DNA of 64,000 nucleotides from Phycisphaerae bacterium. Its GTDB lineage: Bacteria > Planctomycetota > Phycisphaerae > UBA1845. The translations under genes and the position numbers were made by a program. The first letter of the stretch is position 1; every line of letters starts with the position of its first letter. The stretch covers positions 1 to 64,000 of the forward strand of contig JAGFJJ010000059.1 in assembly GCA_024102815.1 (NCBI GenBank), in the 5' to 3' direction. The notes under the pieces were generated by a model. It worked only from the letters and a program-made list of their open reading frames with translations, made no database searches and was not told where the DNA came from. This document shows, piece after piece, positions 45,456-53,399 of this stretch.

Positions 45456-47022
45456 TCAGCGTGATTCGCTATCGCCGTTCGTGTCTGGTTGCGCGAGTCG
45501 GGCATGCCATTCCGCGGCGAGCGCTTCGCGCTCGTCGGAAGGCTCCCGGCGATTCCAGGACTGGTAAAGGTCTGCGATGGCCGAGACGGCCTTCAGCGTG
45601 TGGCGATGCTCCAGTCCGTAGTTCGCGATGAGAGACTCGTACGCTTCATTCAGAATGTTCTCCGCTTCGGCAGATGCTCCATTATGACTCAGCGCGGTTC
45701 CGAGCTTGGTCAGATAGACCCCGAGCAATCCGCTGTCCGCCCAGCGCCTCCTGGCAACGGGTTCGCCTTCGCGAAGCAGCGATTCCGCTTCCTGCACGTT
45801 TCCCGTGTCCAGAAGCAATCCGGCCAGATTGTTGATAGAGATCAGCGTGGCCTCGTGGTCGGGACCAAGGGTCTGTTGGCGAAGACTCAGGGCCTCCCGG
45901 TAGTAGGTCTCCGCCTCCTCAGGCCGATCCAATTTGCGCATCAGGAAGCCGAGGTTGTTGATGGATGCCAGGGTCGTGGGATCATCGTTTCCCAGAACCC
46001 GGCGAAGCCCGGGCAGGGCGCGCCGATAATACAGCTCAGCATCCTCCAGTCGCCCCAGCTTGCGCAGCAACATGCCCATGTTGTGCATGGCGGCCAACGT
46101 GCTGGGGTGATCGTCGCCTAACGCGGCCTCGTACCCCTCCAAGGCGGCGCGTTGAAGCGGCAGGGCGGCTTCCGGATCGCCAAGCAATGGAAGAGTCTGT
46201 GCCATGTCGTTCATCACGTTGTAGACGTAGGGGTGATTCTCTCCCAAGGACCTTCGCGTCGCGACGAGCGCCTCCTCGAAGAGTTCAAACGCTTGCTCAT
46301 ATCTTCTCTCCTGGAATCTCAGTTTTCCCAAGTTGTGGATCGAGTCCGCGGTCAACGGATGGCTGTCGCCGAGCGCCCCTCGGCGCAGTTCCAGCGCTCT
46401 TGTGTAATTCGAATTAGCGCGCTCCAGGTCGTCCAGCGACGAGTACACCATGCCGAGCGTATTGCGCAGATCGGCCTCGACCAGCGCGTCCAGATCCGGA
46501 GTGAGTTGCTGCTCGGCCAGCTCCATCATGTGCCGGAGCAGCGTGGTGTCCTGTCCCTGTGCGACGGCGGGATCGACCGTGTCGAACACTTGAAGAAGGA
46601 CGCTCTTGATCTGGTTGGCACGTGTGAGCTCTCTTTCGGCGCGCCTCCACTGGTGCAGGGAAATGGCCAATCCCAGGATGATGGTCACCATGAATGCGAT
46701 CACGACGACCAGGGATACGCGATGTCGCCTGAGGGTCTTGGAGAACACATACCAGCTGGAGTCGCGGCGCGCGTCGATGGCCTCTCCACGGAGGTACCGT
46801 TGCAGATCCTGGGCAAGCATACCGGCGGATTGGTATCGCCTCTCCCGATCCTTGCTGAGGCACTTCAGTACGATTGTGTCGATCTCGTCATCGAGCCCTT
46901 TCTGGCGGAGTGAGGGGCGCTGCGGGTCGGAGGTCAGGATCTGGTCCATTGCCTCACGAGGAGGTCCCGATACATCGTAAGGAAACCGTCCGGTGACGAC
47001 CTGATAGAGCAAGACGCCGAGT
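45456..47022 (-). pseudogene. Ser/Thr protein kinase fragment with TPR tail (5' two thirds of kinase domain lost)
   Basis: Family similarity starts abruptly at SLGVLLYQVVTGRFPYDV, which is helix F of a Hanks-type kinase. The ATP-binding lobe, the HRD catalytic loop and the DFG motif are all missing. The rest is intact: LKCLSKDRERRYQSAGMLAQ, a juxtamembrane stretch, a membrane helix (VSLVVVIAFMVTIILGLAIS) and about seven kinesin-light-chain-type TPRs (NLGFLMRKLDRPEEAETYYR). The first in-frame start is a TTG at 47012. Only 22 nt upstream a secreted-protein gene also ends abruptly, pointing to one deletion that joined both. It cannot be an active kinase. Confidence 0.8.
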
Positions 47023-47034
47023 GACCTTTCCCCC

Positions 47035-48237
47035 TCAATCTAGTCCACCCGCCGAAACCGGAAGATAGGCGAGGCCGGTCATGCCCGTTCCGTTGTCGGT
47101 GAGTTCGACGTCGGCAAAGACGCTTACGGATTCGTCAGGTCCGACGATAAGAATGTCCGCCTGATTTGCCGCTTGCGGATCGTTCGAATTGGCGATGAAC
47201 AGTCGCCACCCATGTCCGCCAAACTCATCCGGGACAAAAACCGCTCCGATAGGACTTGCCAGCCCGCCGCCAAACGGAGTTGCGGCCGATCCTTCGGGTT
47301 CGACACGCCAGAGCGCGTTTGCATTGGCGTCCGGGACGTAGAACCCCGGTGCGTAGTTACCCCTGGATTCGGCGATGTCCTCGGGCACCGCTCCGAAGGT
47401 GGAGAACTTCGTGATCGACGACCGGGTGAAATCGCAGCCGTCGGGGATACCATTGCCGTTGCAATCCGAGCAGGACAATCGTCCGTCGCAGGCTTCGATC
47501 TCGCAGTCATCGGGGAGTTGGTTCGAATTGCAGTCCGGCTCCGCTACGGGACCGCTGAGGTAGAGCACCAGGCTTACGTCATTTGCCCCGATATCGGCTA
47601 AGGCCGTCCAATCCGGAATGGAACAAGCATCCGCGCGAATATAACTTGGAGCCGTTTCGCCCCCGCGGTTCATTCCGAGGAAGAACACCCCTCCGGGGCC
47701 GACGTCGGCGCAGCCGTCCGGAGCCTCCACTTCCGCGATGACGTGTTCTCCGGCCTCAAGATAGAGGGGCGAATCCAGTGAGGCCCTGACCAACCGTCCG
47801 ACATCACCGCTGGTAATCGTGAGATGTTGCTCCCGTGACAGTGTGGCCGTCGCTGTGGACGAAGGTGGACAGGCCCCGTCATCGTCCTGCCAGATCCGGA
47901 TAGTGACATCCCAGGGCTGTACGCCCGCTTCCAGCACTCCGAAGACCACCGCATCGACCTGGGATGCCTCGACGGCCGTGAAACAGCGCGACCACGCGTT
48001 CCGTCTCGAGCAGGGCGTCGATGAATTCCAGCAGCCCACGCTCATGAGAATGGTGTCCGACGCATTCTGCTTCGGCGGAGATCCGAGGACGGGCTCGCAG
48101 GTCGTGCCGTTGCGACCGAGGCGATCTCCTCCGGCCCGCAGCAGCGGGGGGTCGCCATTCGACCGGGAGACCCCGCAGGTGCTGATCATCAAAAAGAACA
48201 CAGCAGGTTTGATTGAATCAGAAACACGCCTACACAT
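47035..48237 (-). CDS. Secreted protein with DCNxNGxPDxCD repeats, probably 3'-truncated
   Basis: About 400 aa from MCRRVSDSIKPAVFFLM; an upstream in-frame ATG at 48285 also exists. The N-terminus is signal-like (PAVFFLMISTCGVS). The central part is beta-rich with paired cysteines. Two calcium-loop repeats, DCNSNQLPDDCEI and DCNGNGIPDGCDF, are of the kind common in planctomycete extracellular proteins. After them comes a propeller-like segment (APGFYVPDANANALWRVEPE). The frame ends at PVSAGGLD, directly at the kinase-fragment junction, so the C-terminus, including any sorting tail, is probably missing. Confidence 0.7.
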   Translation of the reverse strand: MCRRVSDSIKPAVFFLMISTCGVSRSNGDPPLLRAGGDRLGRNGTTCEPVLGSPPKQNASDTILMSVGCWNSSTPCSRRNAWSRCFTAVEASQVDAVVFGVLEAGVQPWDVTIRIWQDDDGACPPSSTATATLSREQHLTITSGDVGRLVRASLDSPLYLEAGEHVIAEVEAPDGCADVGPGGVFFLGMNRGGETAPSYIRADACSIPDWTALADIGANDVSLVLYLSGPVAEPDCNSNQLPDDCEIEACDGRLSCSDCNGNGIPDGCDFTRSSITKFSTFGAVPEDIAESRGNYAPGFYVPDANANALWRVEPEGSAATPFGGGLASPIGAVFVPDEFGGHGWRLFIANSNDPQAANQADILIVGPDESVSVFADVELTDNGTGMTGLAYLPVSAGGLD

Positions 48238-48708
48238 GATCTTGGCACCGCCTCTCGCTGTACTTTTAGCCCGCTTCGTGCGCACTCCCAGCGCTTCGCG
48301 TCACGGCTATCAACTCGCGGTATCCGGCCTCGAATAAGGCTCTCGTACTTCTAGGTGCGCATTGGAAGCATGCGCCACTGAGAAAATCGGGTGATAAGTC
48401 GGAATCTCGAAACCGATCAGGGGCGGTAGGAATCGCTCGATGGCGAAGGCACTCGATGCGAACGAAATTCCGGACTTGCGATGTCGACTCAGCAAACCGG
48501 AACAATTGATCCTCAACCTCCGGCGCAACTCCGGCAGAGCAGTGGATTCGCGCTGTGAGCCGTTCTCTTGGCAGCGAACGCCTGGCGGTAACCCAGAAAA
48601 CACAATGGTTTGTGTTCCGCTGACGCGGATTGAAACGCTTCCGAGGGGGGCGACATTCAGCCGGGCCGACTCGACTTGCCGATGATGCGTTCGGTGTCGA
48701 ATGCGAAG

Positions 48709-48774
48709 AAAAAAGGGCACCGGGCGCGCGGCATTTCGAGGTCGGGGATCAGAAGTGCCAACGCGCCGGTGCCC
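48709..48774 (-). terminator. Strong rho-independent terminator (minus strand)
   Basis: On the minus strand, arms containing GGGCACCGG and CCGGTGCCC (with further GCGC pairing inside) are followed directly by six T residues and then C. It lies 330 nt beyond the subtilase stop, after a first hairpin at 49021-49050. Confidence 0.75.
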
Positions 48775-49020
48775 GAACCGAAGTGGTTGCGTGTTCCTCG
48801 CAACCACCACAGGAGTTCGCTTGTTCGCCAGTACGGTATATGCCGACCAGACCCGGCGCGCTCCGGTTTTCTGGACTAAATTGACTGACGGAAGGAACGG
48901 ATCTTGGCATGCCTGTTGCGAATCCGGGCGCTCCGGCCAAGGACGGACGGGGCTCCAAGACGGGCGCCTGAAGCAATGGCAGTGTTTACCGACCGAGGTC
49001 CTGGGAGAGGGCCAAGTACA

Positions 49021-49050
49021 AGGCGGGGCTGCCGTTTGGCAACCCCGCCT
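49021..49050 (-). terminator. GC-rich hairpin after the subtilase gene
   Basis: AGGCGGGG pairs with CCCCGCCT, and inner TGCC with GGCA, 56 nt past the stop codon. The downstream minus-strand sequence TGTACTTGG is only weakly T-rich. Confidence 0.6.
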
Positions 49051-49105
49051 GTTCGTCGCGACAAATCCGTCGCTCGGTTTTCACCGATGGTGAGCAAATC
49101 CACCC

Positions 49106-51274
49106 CTATTTGGGGATACAGACTTTGGCCCTGTTGTCCCAGCGGCACTGGGCCTGAGCGTTGCAAGAGGTCTTGTCTCCGAACTGCGAGCAATCCACCT
49201 GTTGGCAGGCCGGATCGGCGCCGCAATCCGGATCATTGCAGTCCGCATTGCCATCGCAATCGTTATCTACGCCATCCGTGCAGAGCCCTGCCTCCGAGGA
49301 CGGCGGCGCACCGCAGTCGGCCGGACAAGAGCATTCGTCCTCACCGGCGTCGCAGTTGCCGTCTCCGCAGTAGGGGGCCGCGCCACAATCGATCGCGCAA
49401 TTGAAACTGTCTTCGGCGCCCTCGCAGACGAAGTCGCCGCAGCAATAGGAACCGCCACTGACCGGATCGTTCGTGCACATCCAGCCGCCAGTGGAACAGC
49501 GGCTGTCGCCGCAGCCCACGGGGTTGGTGCCATCGCCGTCGCCGCAGCAGAACCGGCCGCTGGGCTTGCCGCCTTGTACGCCGTTGCAGTCAGCCGGGCA
49601 GCTGACGCAATCTTCGCCGTTGCCCGCTTCGCAGACACCGTTGCCACAAACGGCGCCGCTCGTCGAACCGCTGATGCAATCGGCAGGGCAATTATTGCAG
49701 TCCTCACCCGAGTTGCAGGTTCCGTCGTTATTGCAAACGAGTGGGACGCAGGTGTCGCTCACCTCGTCGCAACCTTGACCGGGGCACGGATCGGTTCCGG
49801 CCTGGCAGGAGCCGGCTGAGCAAGTCTCGGCTCCGTTACAGAACAACCCGTCGTCGCAATCCCCGTTGTTCTGACACGGCGTGACCAGAGCCAGCGAGTT
49901 GATGACGTCGATCCGCCCCCAACCATAGGCGCGGTCAAAGCCGGCCGGTCCAAGATCGATGGCGCCATCGCGGATGATCTGACGGACTTGTGCGGGCGTA
50001 AGGTTGGGATCGGCGTCGAGGATCAAGGCCGCCAAGCCGGCAACCATGGGCGAAGCCATGCTTGTTCCGGATTCGCCCACGATCGACGATCCGCCGGCTG
50101 CGTTGCTGGCCGACCAGATCACCGAGCCGGGCGCAGTGACATCGAGATAGTCGCTTTCATTGCTGAAGCAGACAACCTGATCCTCCACGGGAGAGAAGTC
50201 AATGCAGATTCCCCAGTTGAAATTCGAGGTGTTATCCTCGCAGGTCGGATAGTCGGCCTTGTACGTCGCACCGACGGCAATCACGTCGACGCCGCAGGCG
50301 GGAGAGCCCATCGCGTTGGCATTGTTCTCGTTGCCGGACGCCGCGACGACGACCACACCGTTGGCCACCGCGTTGTTCGCAGCGACTGCCCACGGATGCG
50401 TACAAAGCCCGGAGTAGGCTCCGGTGCCAATGCTGAGATTGATTACATCGGCCCGGGCACCGGAAGCGGTCTGATCAGCGCAATAATCGATTCCCGCGAT
50501 GATATCGCTGTCGAACCCACCGCCGAAGCTGTTGAGAATCTTGACGCCGATCAGCGTGGCGCCGGGGGCCATGCCTTGAAAGTCTTGCGGTCCGGCGCCG
50601 CATCCGAAGTCGACGACCAGACCAGTACCGCCGACCGCGATGCCGGACACGTGCGAGCCGTGACCATTGTCATCTTCCGGGTTGCTGTCGTTGTTGTAGA
50701 AGTCGTGGCCGGCAGTGCTGTCAATTCGATCGGCATACATGATGTGATCCGAATCGATACCTGTATCCGCGACGCAGACGCGGACACCGGTTCCATCGAC
50801 GGAGAAGCCCGCTGCCGAGATCTGGCTCTGCAGGCCCCGCACGAGTGGCGTCGCGTCATGCAGGTTGACAAGATTGGGGTGATACTCGTCGAGTTCGACG
50901 CGCGTGACGCCAGGCATTTGCAAGAGAGCCTTGATCTGGCCCTCGGGCAGATTACGCAGGTTGATGACGTTGGGCAGAACAGAACGATACTCATGCTTGA
51001 CCACCGCCTGGTTCTGCTGCGCGAACGCCCGAACGCTATTGCGGGTGTCTGCCTTGCCGGGCTGCTCCTCCAAATAAACGAGAACGCTGACCCGCCCTTG
51101 GGCCCGGGCCGCGGCAATCTCGTGACCTGCCTGTTCGGCTGCGATTGCGGCCGGATCGGTCGCAACTGCCGGAGGCGCCGCCATCACCGTATTGAGAGAC
51201 AACAGTATCCCTGCGAGCGCGACAGCCGAGAGCGCACCGCGCACACCGTTCGCTGACCAGACATGCAACGTCAT
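49106..51274 (-). CDS. Secreted subtilisin-family (S8) serine protease with Cys-rich tail
   Basis: A 722-aa protein. The start MTLHVWSANGVRGAL is supported by GGAGGA and gives a signal peptide ending VMAAP. An I9-like propeptide spans about residues 60-135. The catalytic triad is D170 (VCVADTGIDSDH), H205 (DDNGHGSHVSG) and S405 (GESGTSMASPM), with the oxyanion Asn in ASGNEN (N315). Residues about 455-722 are a Cys/Asp-rich tail of short repeats (CNNDGTCNSGEDCNNCPADC; CGDGNCDAGEDECSCPADCG) that resemble calcium-binding, disulfide-rich surface modules. It is not in a visible operon. Confidence 0.93.
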   Translation of the reverse strand: MTLHVWSANGVRGALSAVALAGILLSLNTVMAAPPAVATDPAAIAAEQAGHEIAAARAQGRVSVLVYLEEQPGKADTRNSVRAFAQQNQAVVKHEYRSVLPNVINLRNLPEGQIKALLQMPGVTRVELDEYHPNLVNLHDATPLVRGLQSQISAAGFSVDGTGVRVCVADTGIDSDHIMYADRIDSTAGHDFYNNDSNPEDDNGHGSHVSGIAVGGTGLVVDFGCGAGPQDFQGMAPGATLIGVKILNSFGGGFDSDIIAGIDYCADQTASGARADVINLSIGTGAYSGLCTHPWAVAANNAVANGVVVVAASGNENNANAMGSPACGVDVIAVGATYKADYPTCEDNTSNFNWGICIDFSPVEDQVVCFSNESDYLDVTAPGSVIWSASNAAGGSSIVGESGTSMASPMVAGLAALILDADPNLTPAQVRQIIRDGAIDLGPAGFDRAYGWGRIDVINSLALVTPCQNNGDCDDGLFCNGAETCSAGSCQAGTDPCPGQGCDEVSDTCVPLVCNNDGTCNSGEDCNNCPADCISGSTSGAVCGNGVCEAGNGEDCVSCPADCNGVQGGKPSGRFCCGDGDGTNPVGCGDSRCSTGGWMCTNDPVSGGSYCCGDFVCEGAEDSFNCAIDCGAAPYCGDGNCDAGEDECSCPADCGAPPSSEAGLCTDGVDNDCDGNADCNDPDCGADPACQQVDCSQFGDKTSCNAQAQCRWDNRAKVCIPK

Positions 51275-51978
51275 CGTGTTTCCTCCAGACAGGATGTTCT
51301 GACCCAACCCGCGGCCGCGCTGAGAGACAGCCCGGATCCCAAATAAAAGTAAAGACGTGCTGACGCAATCCCGATAGGCTGATTTCCCCTTAGCGAATTC
51401 GACGCGGATTGTCAACAAAATTCTCGGTCGTCTCGAGGCGTTCTCCTTACCTCGGCGGTGTGGTTCGGGCGATTCAAGCTGGAGCGGCAGGCTACAACAA
51501 CGAGGCAAGTCGGCCGGCGGAGCGCAGGCGAATTCGCCGATTCTCTCGGCTTGAGCGTCAAGACCATCAGCACATTTGGCCTTCGAATTCTGGAGAAGCT
51601 CAACATGAACCAGAATGGCGAGGTTACGCGATGCGCTATCGAGTATGGGCTTATTGACCGACAGCCCTTCCATGCCCTGCGGAGATTCGCTTTCGCCACC
51701 CACTCCGGCTGTTCGCGCCGTGTAGGTGCCGTTTCAGGCTTCAGCCAGACACTGATGGCAATGCGCTACCTCGAAATCTCTCCCGTTGCCCAGGTAATCA
51801 GGTCATGGAACCCATCGCTCGGACGTGCCGGCAAGCCCCGCCCTCGCGTGCCATTGATTTCGGGCCGACAAGGTGAAACCTTCTGCCGTTGAGGACGTTT
51901 GATTTACTTCTGAAAGCGGCGCTGGCCTGACGCGGAGACCTGGCCGCGGAATCTCAGCTGCGGGCCCACATGAACATG
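51275..51978. other. Intergenic region containing a decayed regulator
   Basis: A 704-nt gap between the subtilase start and the CTERM protein's 3' end. It contains the response-regulator remnant at 51445-51666 and must contain the subtilase promoter. Nothing else was identified in 51670-51978. Confidence 0.45.
51445..51666 (+). pseudogene. Remnant of a NarL/LuxR-family response regulator
   Basis: Two fragments lie in different frames. First, VRAIQAGAAGYNNEAS matches the end of a receiver domain (usual form xRALRAGAAGYLxKES). Shifted by frame, FADSLGLSVKTISTFGLRIL, then EKLNMNQNGEVTRCAIEYGL, matches a LuxR helix-turn-helix. The intervening 40-odd residues are gone and there is no start. It is a decayed gene with both diagnostic ends still legible. 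Confidence 0.75.
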
Positions 51979-53352
51979 TCAGGCGTACCTTGTTGACCTC
52001 GCAATGACCGCGCCCATCGTCATCAAGCCCAGGGCCATGATTAGCAGTCCCCACTGGGAGGCGGCTGGTATGGCGTCATTGGCCCGAATGCCGTGCGTGA
52101 GGGCGCAAACAGCGGAATCATCGCAGATCAGGTAATCAAGGGCGTCGATGTTGTCTTGCGAGTCTCCGAGTCCCAGCTCCGTGGCGGCAGCGAACAGCGC
52201 GGGGCCCGGATCGCCGAATTGCACGACAAAAACATCGGCAGCTCCCGCGCTGATGCTGACCCCGGGAATGGAAGTCAAGGATGGAGAATCGGCCGTCAGC
52301 GAGAAGAGCACCGTGTCATCGCCATCGAACAACCCGTTCCCGTTCGTATCAAATACGATAAGTGCGTCGACGTCATCGTCGGGAACCAGTCCCAGTTCGA
52401 CAGCAGTGGCATAAAGGCCGGGTGGAGCGGGCGGCGTTATTGCACACGTTGTCTGCAGGCAGTCGTCCAACAAGGCGTGTGCCCCCGCGGCACAGCCTTC
52501 GACGGATCCTCCCTGGCTGCGGCAATCGCCGTAATAGCCGTTAGCCTGCTGAACGCAGCCAGCCTGGCAGGCTCCGTTTACTGGCTGCGGTGGATCCGAC
52601 GGCTTCGTGGAGGAAGACCGATCCAGTCGTCGCCCCGGAGGCAGGAAGCGGAAGACATCAGCGCCGCTGGGGAAAGGCCGCCCCTGAAGGCCGGCGAGGG
52701 ATGGCGATGCACGAGAGACCGTAAAGTAGAGTTCATCTCCTTCCCCGGCAACGACCGTGGCATCCACGTCATCCTGCGGTGCGCCAACAACCACCTCGTA
52801 GGCGCTGACGGGTGGGTCAGCGACAAAGTCCGTGCCTCCTTCGTCGAAGTTATTCCGCACGAGGACGCTGTTCCACGTGTCACTCTCGACGGGAAGCGTC
52901 AAGGAGTACAGGGCCGTGGACAGGAATTGGTCGCCGCCGGCGTGACCTCGTGCCGCCTGATCCTGGATGTTGTAGGGAATGCCCAGCGCGACCAGTTCCG
53001 CGTCGGGTGCCACCAATCCTGGAGAAGAGCGATCGACGCTGAACAGCAGGGAGAACCGGGCCGAGGGCACGTGGTCACTGTTGGCCAGTGAGAGTCCGTC
53101 GATCTCATCATCGGCGAGGCCAAGACCGAATTCCCATCCTTCCCGCATGACCTGGAGTGCTTCGTTATTGAGTCCAAGAAGCGCATCCGCATGAACCTGT
53201 CCGTCGGCCACCTTCGGCGAACTCGCATCGAATGAAAAAGCGGGAGAAGGTAATGGTTGGATCGGCGGATCCGCCACCGTTGATCCCGCGTGCCAGACAC
53301 AAACACAAGCTATGAGCATCGCCCGTGTCGTTGACATTCGATTCCGGTTCAT
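51979..53352 (-). CDS. Secreted IPTL-CTERM-like protein with one six-Cys module
   Basis: A 457-aa protein from MNRNRMSTTRAML with a signal peptide ending STVAD. The C-terminal tail is IPAASQWGLLIMALGLMTMG followed by AVIARSTRYA. This is the IPTL-CTERM layout (short motif, membrane helix, basic end) that marks proteins for exosortase-like sorting. Residues 262-303 are a Cys module C-x3-C-x10-C-x9-C-x10-C-x4-C, which is repeated seven times in the protein encoded at 57122-58306. The other two regions (ALGIPYNIQDQAARGH and LGLGDSQDNIDALDY) resemble each other as duplicated beta-domains. It is 47 nt after the kinase gene on the same strand. Confidence 0.8.
   Translation of the reverse strand: MNRNRMSTTRAMLIACVCVWHAGSTVADPPIQPLPSPAFSFDASSPKVADGQVHADALLGLNNEALQVMREGWEFGLGLADDEIDGLSLANSDHVPSARFSLLFSVDRSSPGLVAPDAELVALGIPYNIQDQAARGHAGGDQFLSTALYSLTLPVESDTWNSVLVRNNFDEGGTDFVADPPVSAYEVVVGAPQDDVDATVVAGEGDELYFTVSRASPSLAGLQGRPFPSGADVFRFLPPGRRLDRSSSTKPSDPPQPVNGACQAGCVQQANGYYGDCRSQGGSVEGCAAGAHALLDDCLQTTCAITPPAPPGLYATAVELGLVPDDDVDALIVFDTNGNGLFDGDDTVLFSLTADSPSLTSIPGVSISAGAADVFVVQFGDPGPALFAAATELGLGDSQDNIDALDYLICDDSAVCALTHGIRANDAIPAASQWGLLIMALGLMTMGAVIARSTRYA
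52444..52569 (-). repeat. Single copy of the 42-residue six-Cys module
   Basis: CQAGCVQQANGYYGDC, then nine residues, CAAGAHALLDDC, four residues and C. The Cys spacing is 3-10-9-10-4 and the GG turn is present, identical to the repeats at 57302-58300. Confidence 0.85.
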
Positions 53353-53399
53353 CAGTCTACCCACTTCCCCTTCCATTTCCGCTGAAAACTCTGCGCCAA

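Larger units (their letters stand above)
48238..49105. other. 868-nt non-coding region with two minus-strand terminator-like hairpins
   Basis: Frames are open on both strands but none shows family resemblance. Two terminator-like hairpins on the minus strand (49021-49050 and 48709-48774) bracket about 250 nt. These could hold a small RNA or a 75-codon minus frame ending at 48749 with a CGGC motif. The remainder (48238-48700) shows nothing I can name. Confidence 0.45.
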
